In this document: positions 24,683 through 31,804 of the stretch, in pieces
Layout: each line of letters begins with the position of its first letter
How positions within the stretch are numbered: position 1 is the stretch's first letter
NCBI RefSeq assembly: GCF_001545155.1
Contig: NZ_CP014226.1
Location: forward strand, 1,834,191 to 1,898,190
Reading direction: 5' to 3'
DNA: 64,000 bases
DNA from: Halomonas chromatireducens
Lineage (GTDB): Bacteria; Pseudomonadota; Gammaproteobacteria; Pseudomonadales; Halomonadaceae
Made by a program: the position numbers and the translations under genes
Notes under the pieces: model-generated
Database searches by the model: none
What the model was told of the DNA's origin: nothing
Seen by the model: the letters and a program-made list of their open reading frames with translations, nothing else

Positions 24683-25667
24683 TGTCGGGTCCCGTGTGAT
24701 TGACCACCCGCTTAGTAAATAACTCAGGGCGTTTGGTCTGCCATTCCTTCATCGCTGCAATCGGTGATTGATGGTGCAGCGCCTTCTGTGGGATATGGTG
24801 GTTGTACAGCCAGCAGTAGCGTTTCAACGTCTGCTCCAGGTCCTCGCCTGACGTATAGCGGCGAGTCGCCAGTACATCGCTGATGCGGCCGTTGAAGCGT
24901 TCCACCATGCCGTTTGTCTGCGGCCTTCCCGGCTTGATCAGACGATGTGCGATGCCATGGGCCTGGCACTCCTGATCGAAGGGGTGGTGGCCGCTGGGCT
25001 TGCGCTCACCCGCCCGCGTGAAGCGATCGGTGAACGACTTGCCGTTGTCGGTCAGCACCGTCTGGATCTTGAAGGGAGCCTTTTCCTCCACCCGCTTCAT
25101 GAACCCCCGCGCATCCTTCGCGGACTGGCTGCACCTGACCTCCAGATAGACCCAGCGCGTGGCACGGTCGATGGCGACGTACAGGTAGCGCTTTTGCTGC
25201 TCGTCGGGCATCTGAGGCAGGTGCTTGATGTCGACGTGTACGAAGCCCGGCTCGTAGTCCTTGAAGGGCTTGTACCGGGGCTTCTCATCATCGCCGGCGT
25301 CCTGCCGGGCCAATGCCGCCAGTGTTGGGACCTCGCGCCGCTTTAGCATGCGATGCAGGCCAGAGCGTGACAAGCGGGGATTCAGGAACTCACGGGCCAC
25401 GACGAGGAGATCATCCAAGCCGAGGCGAAGAAATTCGCGAGCCGTGATCAGCAGCTCCTCCTGCTCGGGAGTGAGCGTGGCGAGCAGGTTGTGACGCGTG
25501 TGTGGACGGTCATAGACATCGTCACGGTATCGCCAGCGCCGGATGGTCGCGGTGGAGACGCGATACTGGCGGGCTAGCTCACTATCCGTGATGCTGAAGG
25601 GTGCTGCCTGGATCTCGGCACGGATCTTCGGTGTCGTCGTCGCTTGTTTATGCAGCTTGATGTCCAT
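24678..25667 (-). CDS. IS481-family transposase
   Basis: A 329-residue DDE recombinase. The N-terminus has a helix-turn-helix of the homeodomain-like type (SELARQYRVSTATIRRWRYR, about 28-47); the catalytic core shows the first Asp in GFVHVDIKHLP, the second in VLTDNGKSF and the Glu in NGMVERFNGRISD, then LKRYCWLYNHHIPQKAL as in integrase-type transposases. It appears intact. The stop codon lies three to five bases outside the IS left end, so the last residue depends on flanking DNA. Confidence 0.92.
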   Translation of the reverse strand: MDIKLHKQATTTPKIRAEIQAAPFSITDSELARQYRVSTATIRRWRYRDDVYDRPHTRHNLLATLTPEQEELLITAREFLRLGLDDLLVVAREFLNPRLSRSGLHRMLKRREVPTLAALARQDAGDDEKPRYKPFKDYEPGFVHVDIKHLPQMPDEQQKRYLYVAIDRATRWVYLEVRCSQSAKDARGFMKRVEEKAPFKIQTVLTDNGKSFTDRFTRAGERKPSGHHPFDQECQAHGIAHRLIKPGRPQTNGMVERFNGRISDVLATRRYTSGEDLEQTLKRYCWLYNHHIPQKALHHQSPIAAMKEWQTKRPELFTKRVVNHTGPDT

Positions 25668-25758
25668 GAACCTGCTCCCGGATGAATTGCTGAAGAAGCT
25701 CCCTCGCTGCTAGCAGAGGATAACTTCTATAGGCGATCCGATCATCCGGGACCCTACA
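24683..25758. mobile_element. IS481-family insertion sequence
   Basis: An element of about 1076 bases bounded by inverted ends: tgtcgggtcccg at the left and, reading leftwards from the right end, tgtagggtcccgg. It carries one DDE transposase gene. The bases flanking it (ttagg on the left, gctat on the right) do not form an obvious target duplication, so the flanks may have been joined by later recombination. It separates the T6SS-like set from the attC array. Confidence 0.85.
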
Positions 25759-25761
25759 GCT

Positions 25762-26121
25762 ATGCAAGAATTGAAGTCTCGCATTGACAAGATGGTCGGA
25801 AAGCACCGAGATGACTGCCTAGAAGCTATTCTCACACATTTTAGTAGATTGGCTGTTGTGATTGGGGTGATGGCGGGCTCTGGTGCTCTAGTCAGGTATA
25901 GAGAAGTGGTGCTTCCTGAAGCTCCCAGTTTCGCTGGCTTCATGGGTTTAAGCTTACTTCTCGTCTCTTTTGGACTGTTGGCTTGGGTTGCATTTAGCGG
26001 GTGGTACAAATTGGTGGAGATGAGTAGTTACTCATGGAGTAAGCACAGCGCTGGCGCGCTGATTATGGTTCTATCTATGCTCTTTGTCGTTGCAGGTGTG
26101 CATGCAGCATTCTCCAATTAA
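25762..26121 (+). CDS. Cassette 1: small membrane protein of unknown function
   Basis: A 119-residue protein with three likely membrane helices (LAVVIGVMAGSGALV, about 30-44; FMGLSLLLVSFGLLAWVAF, about 60-78; GALIMVLSMLFVVAGVHAAF, about 98-117). No family is recognised. Its ATG is only four bases from the right end of the IS, so its own ribosome site and promoter have been replaced by IS sequence; the original start could have been further upstream. It ends at an attC-like site, which marks it as the first visible cassette of the array. Confidence 0.55.
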   Translation: MQELKSRIDKMVGKHRDDCLEAILTHFSRLAVVIGVMAGSGALVRYREVVLPEAPSFAGFMGLSLLLVSFGLLAWVAFSGWYKLVEMSSYSWSKHSAGALIMVLSMLFVVAGVHAAFSN

Positions 26122-26199
26122 CAAGGCCAATCACGGCGACAGCTTTTCCGTTGCGGCTGCGCCTTCACTACAAAGCTGCGCGTGTTGGCGGCGTTATGT
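26118..26199 (+). other. attC-like recombination site 1
   Basis: Starts with ttaacaa at the stop of cassette 1 and ends at GTTATGT. The arms gccaatcacggcgacagcttt and aaagctgcgcgtgttggcg are largely complementary, giving the long imperfect hairpin expected of an integron attC. Confidence 0.75.
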
Positions 26200-26216
26200 T
26201 GTAAACGAGGTATTCA

Positions 26217-26699
26217 ATGAATTTGGAAGTAAATAGTCTCGAGTACAAATGTTGGCACGAGATAGGGCATGCTGTAGTTTGCTTGCATTTAGGCGGGACG
26301 GTCGAGTTTGTAGAAATAATGGGTGAGGAAAGTGAAGGAAGAGGCTTTGCTCGGGCAAGATGCAACACCACACCTGATATACGTCCGTCCGTACTGTGCG
26401 CAGGTTTCGCGACTGAATACGTCCTTTCAAGAAAAGGGTTTCTAGCTGCAATCGACGAGAAAGAATTTACGCAGTTAGTTTTCAAGAACGCCAGCATAGA
26501 TAGAGAAATGTACCATCGCGTCTCTGATCAGCATGACTTTAGCGAGAATGAGGATCGGGAGTTCATGAATTTGGCTGTCACGATTGTTGCTCCAATAATC
26601 GCCTCTCATTTTAGTAAGATGCGTGAAATTGTAGGAATACTTTGTAGCGAAGGAAGAATAGAAGGTTCGAAAATTGAAGCTGTACTCAAAGCAACATAA
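26217..26699 (+). CDS. Cassette 2: HEXXH metalloprotease-like protein
   Basis: A 160-residue protein whose N-terminal motif CWHEIGHAVVCLHLGG (His14, Glu15, His18) is an HEXXH zinc-peptidase signature in the style of FtsH/M41 peptidases, followed by VLCAGFATEYVLSRKG and IDEKEFTQ that resemble the helix carrying the third M41 ligand. No ATPase domain or membrane helix is present, so it would be a free-standing protease domain. RBS cgagg precedes the ATG. Base composition is AT-rich compared with the chromosome outside the array. Confidence 0.6.
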   Translation: MNLEVNSLEYKCWHEIGHAVVCLHLGGTVEFVEIMGEESEGRGFARARCNTTPDIRPSVLCAGFATEYVLSRKGFLAAIDEKEFTQLVFKNASIDREMYHRVSDQHDFSENEDREFMNLAVTIVAPIIASHFSKMREIVGILCSEGRIEGSKIEAVLKAT

Positions 26700-26771
26700 C
26701 CAAGCCATTAAATTCGCTCCCTGCGGTCGCCGGACCTCGTTACATTCGGCCGCTTATGGCTGGCGTTATGT
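26694..26771 (+). other. attC-like recombination site 2
   Basis: Runs from ACATAAC at the stop of cassette 2 to GTTATGT. Outer arms pair (aagccat and atggctgg) with a GC-rich centre of ggtcgccggacc type. It places the AAA ATPase gene in its own cassette. Confidence 0.7.
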
Positions 26772-26800
26772 GCTTTGGAGTAGTAGGAGGTATCGATAGG

Positions 26801-28969
26801 GTGATTGCCGAAATTTACATGGATGCAGTAGCGAGCTTTAAGCAAGCTACGTCGCTCGTTACGGATAAGAAAATAAATCTTATCTACGGCCTAAACGGCA
26901 CCGGTAAATCAACAATCTCCAACTTCCTTTATGAGCCCGACAATCCTGCGTTCATTTTCTGCAAAAAGGTGCCCGCAGCATCGGTTCCAATTCTCGTTTA
27001 CAACCAAAATTTCATACGAGACAACTTCTATGTTGCGGATAGTCTGCAAGGAATCTTCAGCCTTTCAAAAGAGAACAAAGAAGCTGAACAAAAGATAGCC
27101 GACGCGATAAAGAAGCAAGGGGAGCTTGAGCAGGATATACAAGAGAAGTGCAGTGAAAAGGAGTTGGCAACACAGGCACTTTCCAAACAAAGAAACCAGG
27201 CCATAGAAAAAGTTTGGAGCATCAAACAGACCTATGCTGGCGGTGATCGCGTTCTTGAATACTGTCTCGAAGGGCTAAAGGGACAAAAAGACAAGCTTTT
27301 TGCCCACCTCCAGGGCATCCAGAAGCCCGCCAGTGAGCCAAAAAAAGACGTTCAAACAATCCGGCAGGAAGTAGAAGCGCTCAAAGGTGATGATGCTCAG
27401 TTCCAACCGCGACTAGCTACGCTGTCTTTTGCTGCTTACAGTGTCGAGTCTGACCCGGTGTTCGGAAAATCCATCCTTGGGAATACCGATAGTGAGGTTG
27501 CAGCTCTAATCGAGAAGTTGGGGAATTCGGACTGGGTAAAGCAAGGCCTTTCTTACTTGCCGGAGAGTGTAGGTAATTCAAACACGCAATGCCCATTTTG
27601 CCAGGAAGCAACAATTTCGGAGAAATTTATCGACAGCGTAAGGTCGTACTTTGATGTGACCTACGAGAAGCAGTTAGACGAGCTTGCGCAACTTCTAAAG
27701 GCGTACCGAGCCGCTTTTGATTCGTTGCCGGGACTGAGTTCCTTTATCGATCATCCATTCGCAGAAAAGCGCAAGGACTCCATAACCAATAAATATCAGT
27801 TGCTTGTAGACGCTCTCCAGAGTAATGCTCGCAAGATTGAAGCAAAGTTAAAGAGTCCAAAGGTTCCGACTACGTTGTCCGACACGACTGGCTTGGTCGC
27901 CAATTTCAACTCAGCAGTCGGCCAGATTAACTCAGAAGTCGATGAGTACAACGACAAGCTCAAAAACCGTGAATCTGCTCTCGAAAACTTACGCAACGAG
28001 TTTTGGCAACTGATGCGGTGGCAGTATGACCAAACAATGGCGAGGCTTGATGCCGACCGACAGGCGGCTAACCAGCAACTGCAAGGCTTAGATGTAGAGA
28101 TCGGAAATATTGATGCTGAGCTGGCAAAGGTCAAAGGGGAAATTGCGGAGGCACAAAAACAGACCGTGAATATTGACCACGCGGTCAGTGCTATCAATGC
28201 AGGACTTATTGACCTCGGCATAGATGACTTCAGAGTACAGAAGCACTCTGACAACCTCTATCGTGTGGTGCGCGCAGGTGATTCCAAAGACGCATTTCAC
28301 TCGCTAAGCGAGGGAGAGAAGATGATGATCAGCTTCTTGTACTTCTGCGAGCTGTGTAAGGGTAAGGCTAGCGCAGAGGACACTCAAGCTCAGCGCATCG
28401 CAGTGATAGATGATCCAATTTCGAGCCTTTCTCATGTATTCATCTTCAGCGTCGGGCAACTCATTCGTTCGGTGTTCTTCAAGGGGGATCGGTTCAGTCA
28501 GGTCATTGTCCTGACCCATAGTCTGTACTTCTTCTACGAGATGACAGATCCGAATCACGAGCGCCGTGAGAAAACACAGAAATTGTTTAGGCTTTCAAAG
28601 CCCTCTTCTGGCAGCGTCATCCAGGAGATGAAGTACGAGGAAATTCAAAATGACTATCAAGCATACTGGTCTGTTGTTAATGACCAGTCTCAACCGCCGG
28701 CACTTATCGCAAACTGTATGCGCAACATAGTCGAGTACTTTTTCAACTTTGTTCGCAAGAAAGACCTGAATAATGTTTTCCAGATGCCGGAGCTCCAAGA
28801 TGCGAAGTACCAAGCGTTTTGCCGATATATCAATCGGGAGTCACATTCACTTGGCCAGAACATCATAGATATGAAGGAGTTCAACTATGACGTCTTCAAG
28901 GAGGGATTGAGGCTGGTTTTTGAGAAAACGGGCTACTCGGACCACTACAAAGCCATGTCTAAATGCTAG
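26801..28969 (+). CDS. Cassette 3: AAA_13 ATPase, PrrC/RloC-like putative anticodon nuclease
   Basis: A 722-residue protein with an ABC-type ATPase head: Walker A GLNGTGKST (30-38), a long coiled coil broken by a CPFC pair (264-267) that resembles a small zinc hook, a second coiled coil, SLSEGEKMMISFLYFCEL as signature and RIAVIDDPISSLS as Walker B. The C-terminal region has Arg641, Glu645 (MRNIVEY) and His682 (RESHSLG), in the order and rough spacing of the Arg-Glu-His nuclease triad of PrrC and RloC anticodon nucleases. Such enzymes cut tRNA on phage infection. The GTG start at 26801 follows aggagg by ten bases; an in-frame ATG at 26756 lies within attC. Function is inferred from these motifs only. 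Confidence 0.68.
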   Translation: MIAEIYMDAVASFKQATSLVTDKKINLIYGLNGTGKSTISNFLYEPDNPAFIFCKKVPAASVPILVYNQNFIRDNFYVADSLQGIFSLSKENKEAEQKIADAIKKQGELEQDIQEKCSEKELATQALSKQRNQAIEKVWSIKQTYAGGDRVLEYCLEGLKGQKDKLFAHLQGIQKPASEPKKDVQTIRQEVEALKGDDAQFQPRLATLSFAAYSVESDPVFGKSILGNTDSEVAALIEKLGNSDWVKQGLSYLPESVGNSNTQCPFCQEATISEKFIDSVRSYFDVTYEKQLDELAQLLKAYRAAFDSLPGLSSFIDHPFAEKRKDSITNKYQLLVDALQSNARKIEAKLKSPKVPTTLSDTTGLVANFNSAVGQINSEVDEYNDKLKNRESALENLRNEFWQLMRWQYDQTMARLDADRQAANQQLQGLDVEIGNIDAELAKVKGEIAEAQKQTVNIDHAVSAINAGLIDLGIDDFRVQKHSDNLYRVVRAGDSKDAFHSLSEGEKMMISFLYFCELCKGKASAEDTQAQRIAVIDDPISSLSHVFIFSVGQLIRSVFFKGDRFSQVIVLTHSLYFFYEMTDPNHERREKTQKLFRLSKPSSGSVIQEMKYEEIQNDYQAYWSVVNDQSQPPALIANCMRNIVEYFFNFVRKKDLNNVFQMPELQDAKYQAFCRYINRESHSLGQNIIDMKEFNYDVFKEGLRLVFEKTGYSDHYKAMSKC

Positions 28970-28989
28970 TAGTGCCAAGGGAGAAGCGC

Positions 28990-29067
28990 ACATAACAATC
29001 GGCTGCACGGCGACCGATTTTCCGCCGCTTCGCTGCTTCAAACCGGCGCGTGAGCCGGGCGTTATGC
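28990..29067 (+). other. attC-like recombination site 3
   Basis: From ACATAAC to GTTATGC, with arms caatcggctgcacggcg and accggcgcgtgagccgggcg folding on each other. It begins 20 bases after the ATPase stop. Confidence 0.75.
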
Positions 29068-29077
29068 AGGAGAAGCA

Positions 29078-29536
29078 ATGAGCTCGATTGACGCTTTGAT
29101 TGACTCCACAGACGAATTTTTCCGTCGGCACTGGACATCTTGCATCGCGCATCCTACGCCAGAATGGAAAGCCGACTGGGACTGGAAAGGCTCCGTGCCG
29201 CACCATGATAAGCGCGGTGTTTACGCACTATTTGACGAAGCAGGTAAAGTTATATACGTAGGTCTTGGCGCCTCGGTAGGCGGAGGAGATCGTACAGGCT
29301 ATGGAATATCGCGACGGTTGCTTGCACATGTAATAACCACCGACAAGACGAGAGGTCGAGGGCATTATGTGCCTCAAGGGAAGTGGTCGGAAGTTAGCTC
29401 GTTAGCAGCTATCGGCTTTCCTAATGAGTATTCCTATCTAGCTCCAGCGCTTGAGGATTATCTAATTGAAAGGTTAGCGCCGCCAAGAAATAGTAGCAAG
29501 AGAAGAAAGGCAAATGTTGAAGCTATCAATGCATAA
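29078..29536 (+). CDS. Cassette 4: GIY-YIG fold protein
   Basis: A 152-residue protein with the elements of a GIY-YIG nuclease domain: GVY (47-49), YVG (60-62) twelve residues later, ISRRLLAHV with the conserved Arg, and ALEDYLIERLAPPRN with Glu126 and Asn138 in the positions of the metal-binding Glu and C-terminal Asn. It has no added DNA-binding domain. The role is unknown; homing, repair or restriction-like activity are all possible. RBS ggagaag precedes the ATG in the right flank of attC 3. Confidence 0.65.
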   Translation: MSSIDALIDSTDEFFRRHWTSCIAHPTPEWKADWDWKGSVPHHDKRGVYALFDEAGKVIYVGLGASVGGGDRTGYGISRRLLAHVITTDKTRGRGHYVPQGKWSEVSSLAAIGFPNEYSYLAPALEDYLIERLAPPRNSSKRRKANVEAINA

Positions 29537-29608
29537 CAAAGCGCATCAATTCGCGCCGGTCGGCGCCGGACACTTGCTTCGCTCGCGCCGTTGTGCGCGG
29601 CGTTATGA
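29531..29608 (+). other. attC-like recombination site 4
   Basis: From GCATAAC, overlapping the stop of cassette 4, to GTTATGA. Arms aagcgcatcaattcgcgcc and gcgcgttgtgcgcgg style sequences pair imperfectly around a GC centre. Confidence 0.75.
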
Positions 29609-29632
29609 TTAAAAACCTACAAAGGAAACAAC

Positions 29633-30337
29633 ATGCTTTTCAGCGATGATTTTATAAAAAAAGTTGAAGATGAGCCCATACTGGGAGTTGTTAAAGCCTG
29701 TGAAATGGCGTTTTCAGCCATAAGCGAAGTAATGACAGACGAGCAAAGTTGGAATCAGGATGAACATGAAATTCTTTGGGAGGCTGCGTCTTTTATAAAT
29801 GCTGTCTTAGAACAAGAAGGCTTTACGGTACCAGTCGAATTTCCTGAACCAACTGGTGATATTATAACAAATTGCAAAAATACGCATGAGTATATTTCTA
29901 GCGTACAAAGTCATTTCAAAGAGCAGTCCATTCTTCTAAAAGTTCAGTCTTATACTAGTCGATATAAAGCATCATTAAAGTCGTCTTTTGCTTATGAGTT
30001 CTCGCAAGGTGATTTGGAGCGTATACAAGTTCTTATAAATGAACTGAGGTCTAAGATATCAGAGCAGGAATCTTTAGAGCAGGAACACAAGCAACGGTTG
30101 CTAAAACGTCTTGAAAAGTTACAGTCAGAGCTCCATAAACGCGTATCAGATTTGGATAGATTTTGGGGGCTTGTCGGGGATGCCGGCGTAGTATTGGGGA
30201 AATTAGGCAAGGATGCTAAGCCCATTGTAGACAGAACTCGTGAAATTGCAGAGATAATTTGGAAGACTCAGGCACGGTCCGAGGAGTTACCAAGTGGCAC
30301 TCAGAATCCAATGCTTGAACATGACGATAAATCATAA
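29633..30337 (+). CDS. Cassette 5: hypothetical protein with coiled coil
   Basis: A 234-residue soluble protein with no recognised family. The N-terminal 100 residues are acidic and mixed alpha/beta; residues about 125-180 form a strong charged coiled coil (ERIQVLINELRSKISEQESL, then KRLEKLQSELHKRVSDLDRF). A short glycine-rich stretch (GLVGDAGVVLGKLG) follows. It has good aaaggaaa-type ribosome spacing, is AT-rich, and is bounded by attC-like sites on both sides, so it is a genuine cassette gene of unknown role. Confidence 0.6.
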   Translation: MLFSDDFIKKVEDEPILGVVKACEMAFSAISEVMTDEQSWNQDEHEILWEAASFINAVLEQEGFTVPVEFPEPTGDIITNCKNTHEYISSVQSHFKEQSILLKVQSYTSRYKASLKSSFAYEFSQGDLERIQVLINELRSKISEQESLEQEHKQRLLKRLEKLQSELHKRVSDLDRFWGLVGDAGVVLGKLGKDAKPIVDRTREIAEIIWKTQARSEELPSGTQNPMLEHDDKS

Positions 30338-30415
30338 CAAGTGCAGTCACGGCGACGCCCTCTCTATTGCGCCTTCGGCTCCATTCCAAGGTCGCGCGTG
30401 CTGCAAGCGTTATGC
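30332..30415 (+). other. attC-like recombination site 5
   Basis: From TCATAAC at the stop of cassette 5 to GTTATGC. Left arm gtgcagtcacggcgacgcc and right arm ggtcgcgcgtgctgcaagc are complementary with bulges. Confidence 0.75.
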
Positions 30416-30426
30416 ACAGGGAGGCT

Positions 30427-30981
30427 ATGGTGCAGGTCTGTGAAACGGAGAGGTTGATTTTACGTCAGTTATCCCTCAGCGATGTTCCCGCATTGACTGA
30501 AATTCTCAGCGATCCTGAGGTGATGAAGCACTCGGTTAATGGCGTTTGTGATGAGGCCGCTACCCGAAAATTCGTTGAGTGGTGTTTATCCTGTTACGAG
30601 TCACATGGTGTGGGGCCGTGGGCACTAATCGATAAAGAATCTTCTGATCTCATAGGCTTTTGCAGTGCTGGACCAGAAATGGTTGGTGATGTCGAGGAAA
30701 TCAACCTCGGCTACCGGCTTGCCAGGCGCTATTGGAACAAAGGGCTGGCATCTGAGGCGGCTAGAGCAGTTCTGAATTATGTTTTTGGAGAGAAACTGCT
30801 CAAATCAGTGGTAGTAATCATAGAGCCCGAGCATCTGGCATCGCTAAAGGTCGCTGAGAAGGCAGGATTTTCCAGCTTTGATGTACTGGAATTTCATGGT
30901 CGGCCGGTGAGACTATACCGGCTAACGTCTGAGCAATGGGAAACATTGCATAATAATGCCATGCGCGCGACAAGCGCGTAA
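30427..30981 (+). CDS. Cassette 6: GNAT family N-acetyltransferase
   Basis: A 184-residue RimJ/RimL-type acetyltransferase. It begins ETERLILRQLSLSDVPAL as most members do, and has the acetyl-CoA-binding stretch LARRYWNKGLASEAARAVLN (motif A) and EPEHLASLKVAEKAGF (motif B). The substrate could be a ribosomal protein, an amino acid or an antibiotic. The ATG at 30427 is only two bases from aggg agg; the GTG three bases on has better spacing. The last codons lie within a short attC. Confidence 0.8.
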   Translation: MVQVCETERLILRQLSLSDVPALTEILSDPEVMKHSVNGVCDEAATRKFVEWCLSCYESHGVGPWALIDKESSDLIGFCSAGPEMVGDVEEINLGYRLARRYWNKGLASEAARAVLNYVFGEKLLKSVVVIIEPEHLASLKVAEKAGFSSFDVLEFHGRPVRLYRLTSEQWETLHNNAMRATSA

Positions 30982-30996
30982 TGGCGGCCGTTAGGC
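30948..30996 (+). other. Short attC-like site 6 overlapping the GNAT gene
   Basis: A 49-base candidate from GCATAAT to GTTAGGC. It folds well: gccat pairs with atggc and gcgcg with cgcg around the loop acaa. The GNAT stop codon at 30979-30981 lies inside it. It is shorter than most attC sites and its first box is imperfect. Confidence 0.5.
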
Positions 30997-31019
30997 TCCA
31001 TCAGTCACGGAGGGAGTGA

Positions 31020-31430
31020 ATGGAAATCAAGTGTATTGCGGGTTTTGCGTCAATTACGAAAGATCCCGCGGCAAGTGCGTCCCTGTATCAGGATGCACTA
31101 GGTCTGCCGCTGGAGAAGATGGACGATTATCGTTTTATGGATAAATTCCCCGGAGCGAATCATTTCGGGGTATGGCCCCTCTCTATGGCAGCCCAGTCTT
31201 GTTTTGGCCAAGAGGAATGGCCAGGCCATGTTCCTGAGCCGACAGCTACAATTGAATTTGAGTTGGCGGACGCGGCTGCTGTGGAGGCGGCAGTACAAGA
31301 AATGAAGGAAAGGGGTCAGGAGTTCGTTCATGAAACCCGGACTGAACCCTGGGGGCAGACAGTCGCAAGGTTTATTAGCCCCGAAGGAGTGTTGGTTGGT
31401 CTGAGTTATGCGCCATGGCTTCATGAATAA
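31020..31430 (+). CDS. Cassette 7: VOC (glyoxalase/bleomycin-resistance fold) protein
   Basis: A 136-residue protein of the vicinal oxygen chelate superfamily, with the paired beta-alpha-beta-beta-beta layout: GFASITKDPAASASLYQDAL at the start, ATIEFELADAAAVEAAVQEM in the middle, and ISPEGVLVGLSYAPW at the end. It may be a dioxygenase, glyoxalase or drug-binding protein. It follows a ggaggg site and ends three bases before the next attC-like site. Confidence 0.78.
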   Translation: MEIKCIAGFASITKDPAASASLYQDALGLPLEKMDDYRFMDKFPGANHFGVWPLSMAAQSCFGQEEWPGHVPEPTATIEFELADAAAVEAAVQEMKERGQEFVHETRTEPWGQTVARFISPEGVLVGLSYAPWLHE

Positions 31431-31432
31431 GA

Positions 31433-31508
31433 GCCTAACCATAGCGTCAACGCGGACTGGCTTTTCCGCTGACGCTCCAAAACCAGCCGGTTACGCTGGG
31501 CGTTCAGG
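31433..31508 (+). other. attC-like recombination site 7
   Basis: Begins with a consensus box GCCTAAC and ends at GTTCAGG. The arms agcgtcaacgcggactggctttt and aaaaccagccggttacgctgg pair nearly throughout, the clearest hairpin of the array. Confidence 0.8.
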
Positions 31509-31576
31509 CTGTAGAAAAAGCCCATAGCCTCCGTCGGTTTGGTAGGATCGGAAAAAACAGCCTAGGAGTGGTCATC

Positions 31577-31770
31577 ATGCCCCGCTTCAAGCTCTACAAC
31601 CATGATCAAAACGCCATGGTGGTGAATCCACTACCAAAATCAGCTCCAACCCGGTACCCTTGAGCACGCAGTGCATTACCTGATCGAGCATAAACTCGAC
31701 TTGTCGGTTTTCCATCCCAGGTATCGCAACGACACGACAGGTCGGCTGGTCTATGATGCAGTTATTCTAT
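31577..31770 (+). pseudogene. N-terminal transposase remnant (IS1182-like)
   Basis: Reads MPRFKLYNHDQNAMVV in one frame, then after a frame change LEHAVHYLIEHKLDLSVFHP and YRNDTTGRLVYDAVIL, the conserved opening of a transposase family that usually starts in this way. A stop (tga near 31660) and the frame break make it dead, and the rest of the gene is missing. It lies in a 295-base stretch between attC 7 and the Rho-like gene that otherwise holds no gene, and suggests the Rho-like gene came with an IS event. Confidence 0.65.
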
Positions 31771-31804
31771 AAATTCAGGTTATTCAAGGTGATTCATCGA
31801 CATT

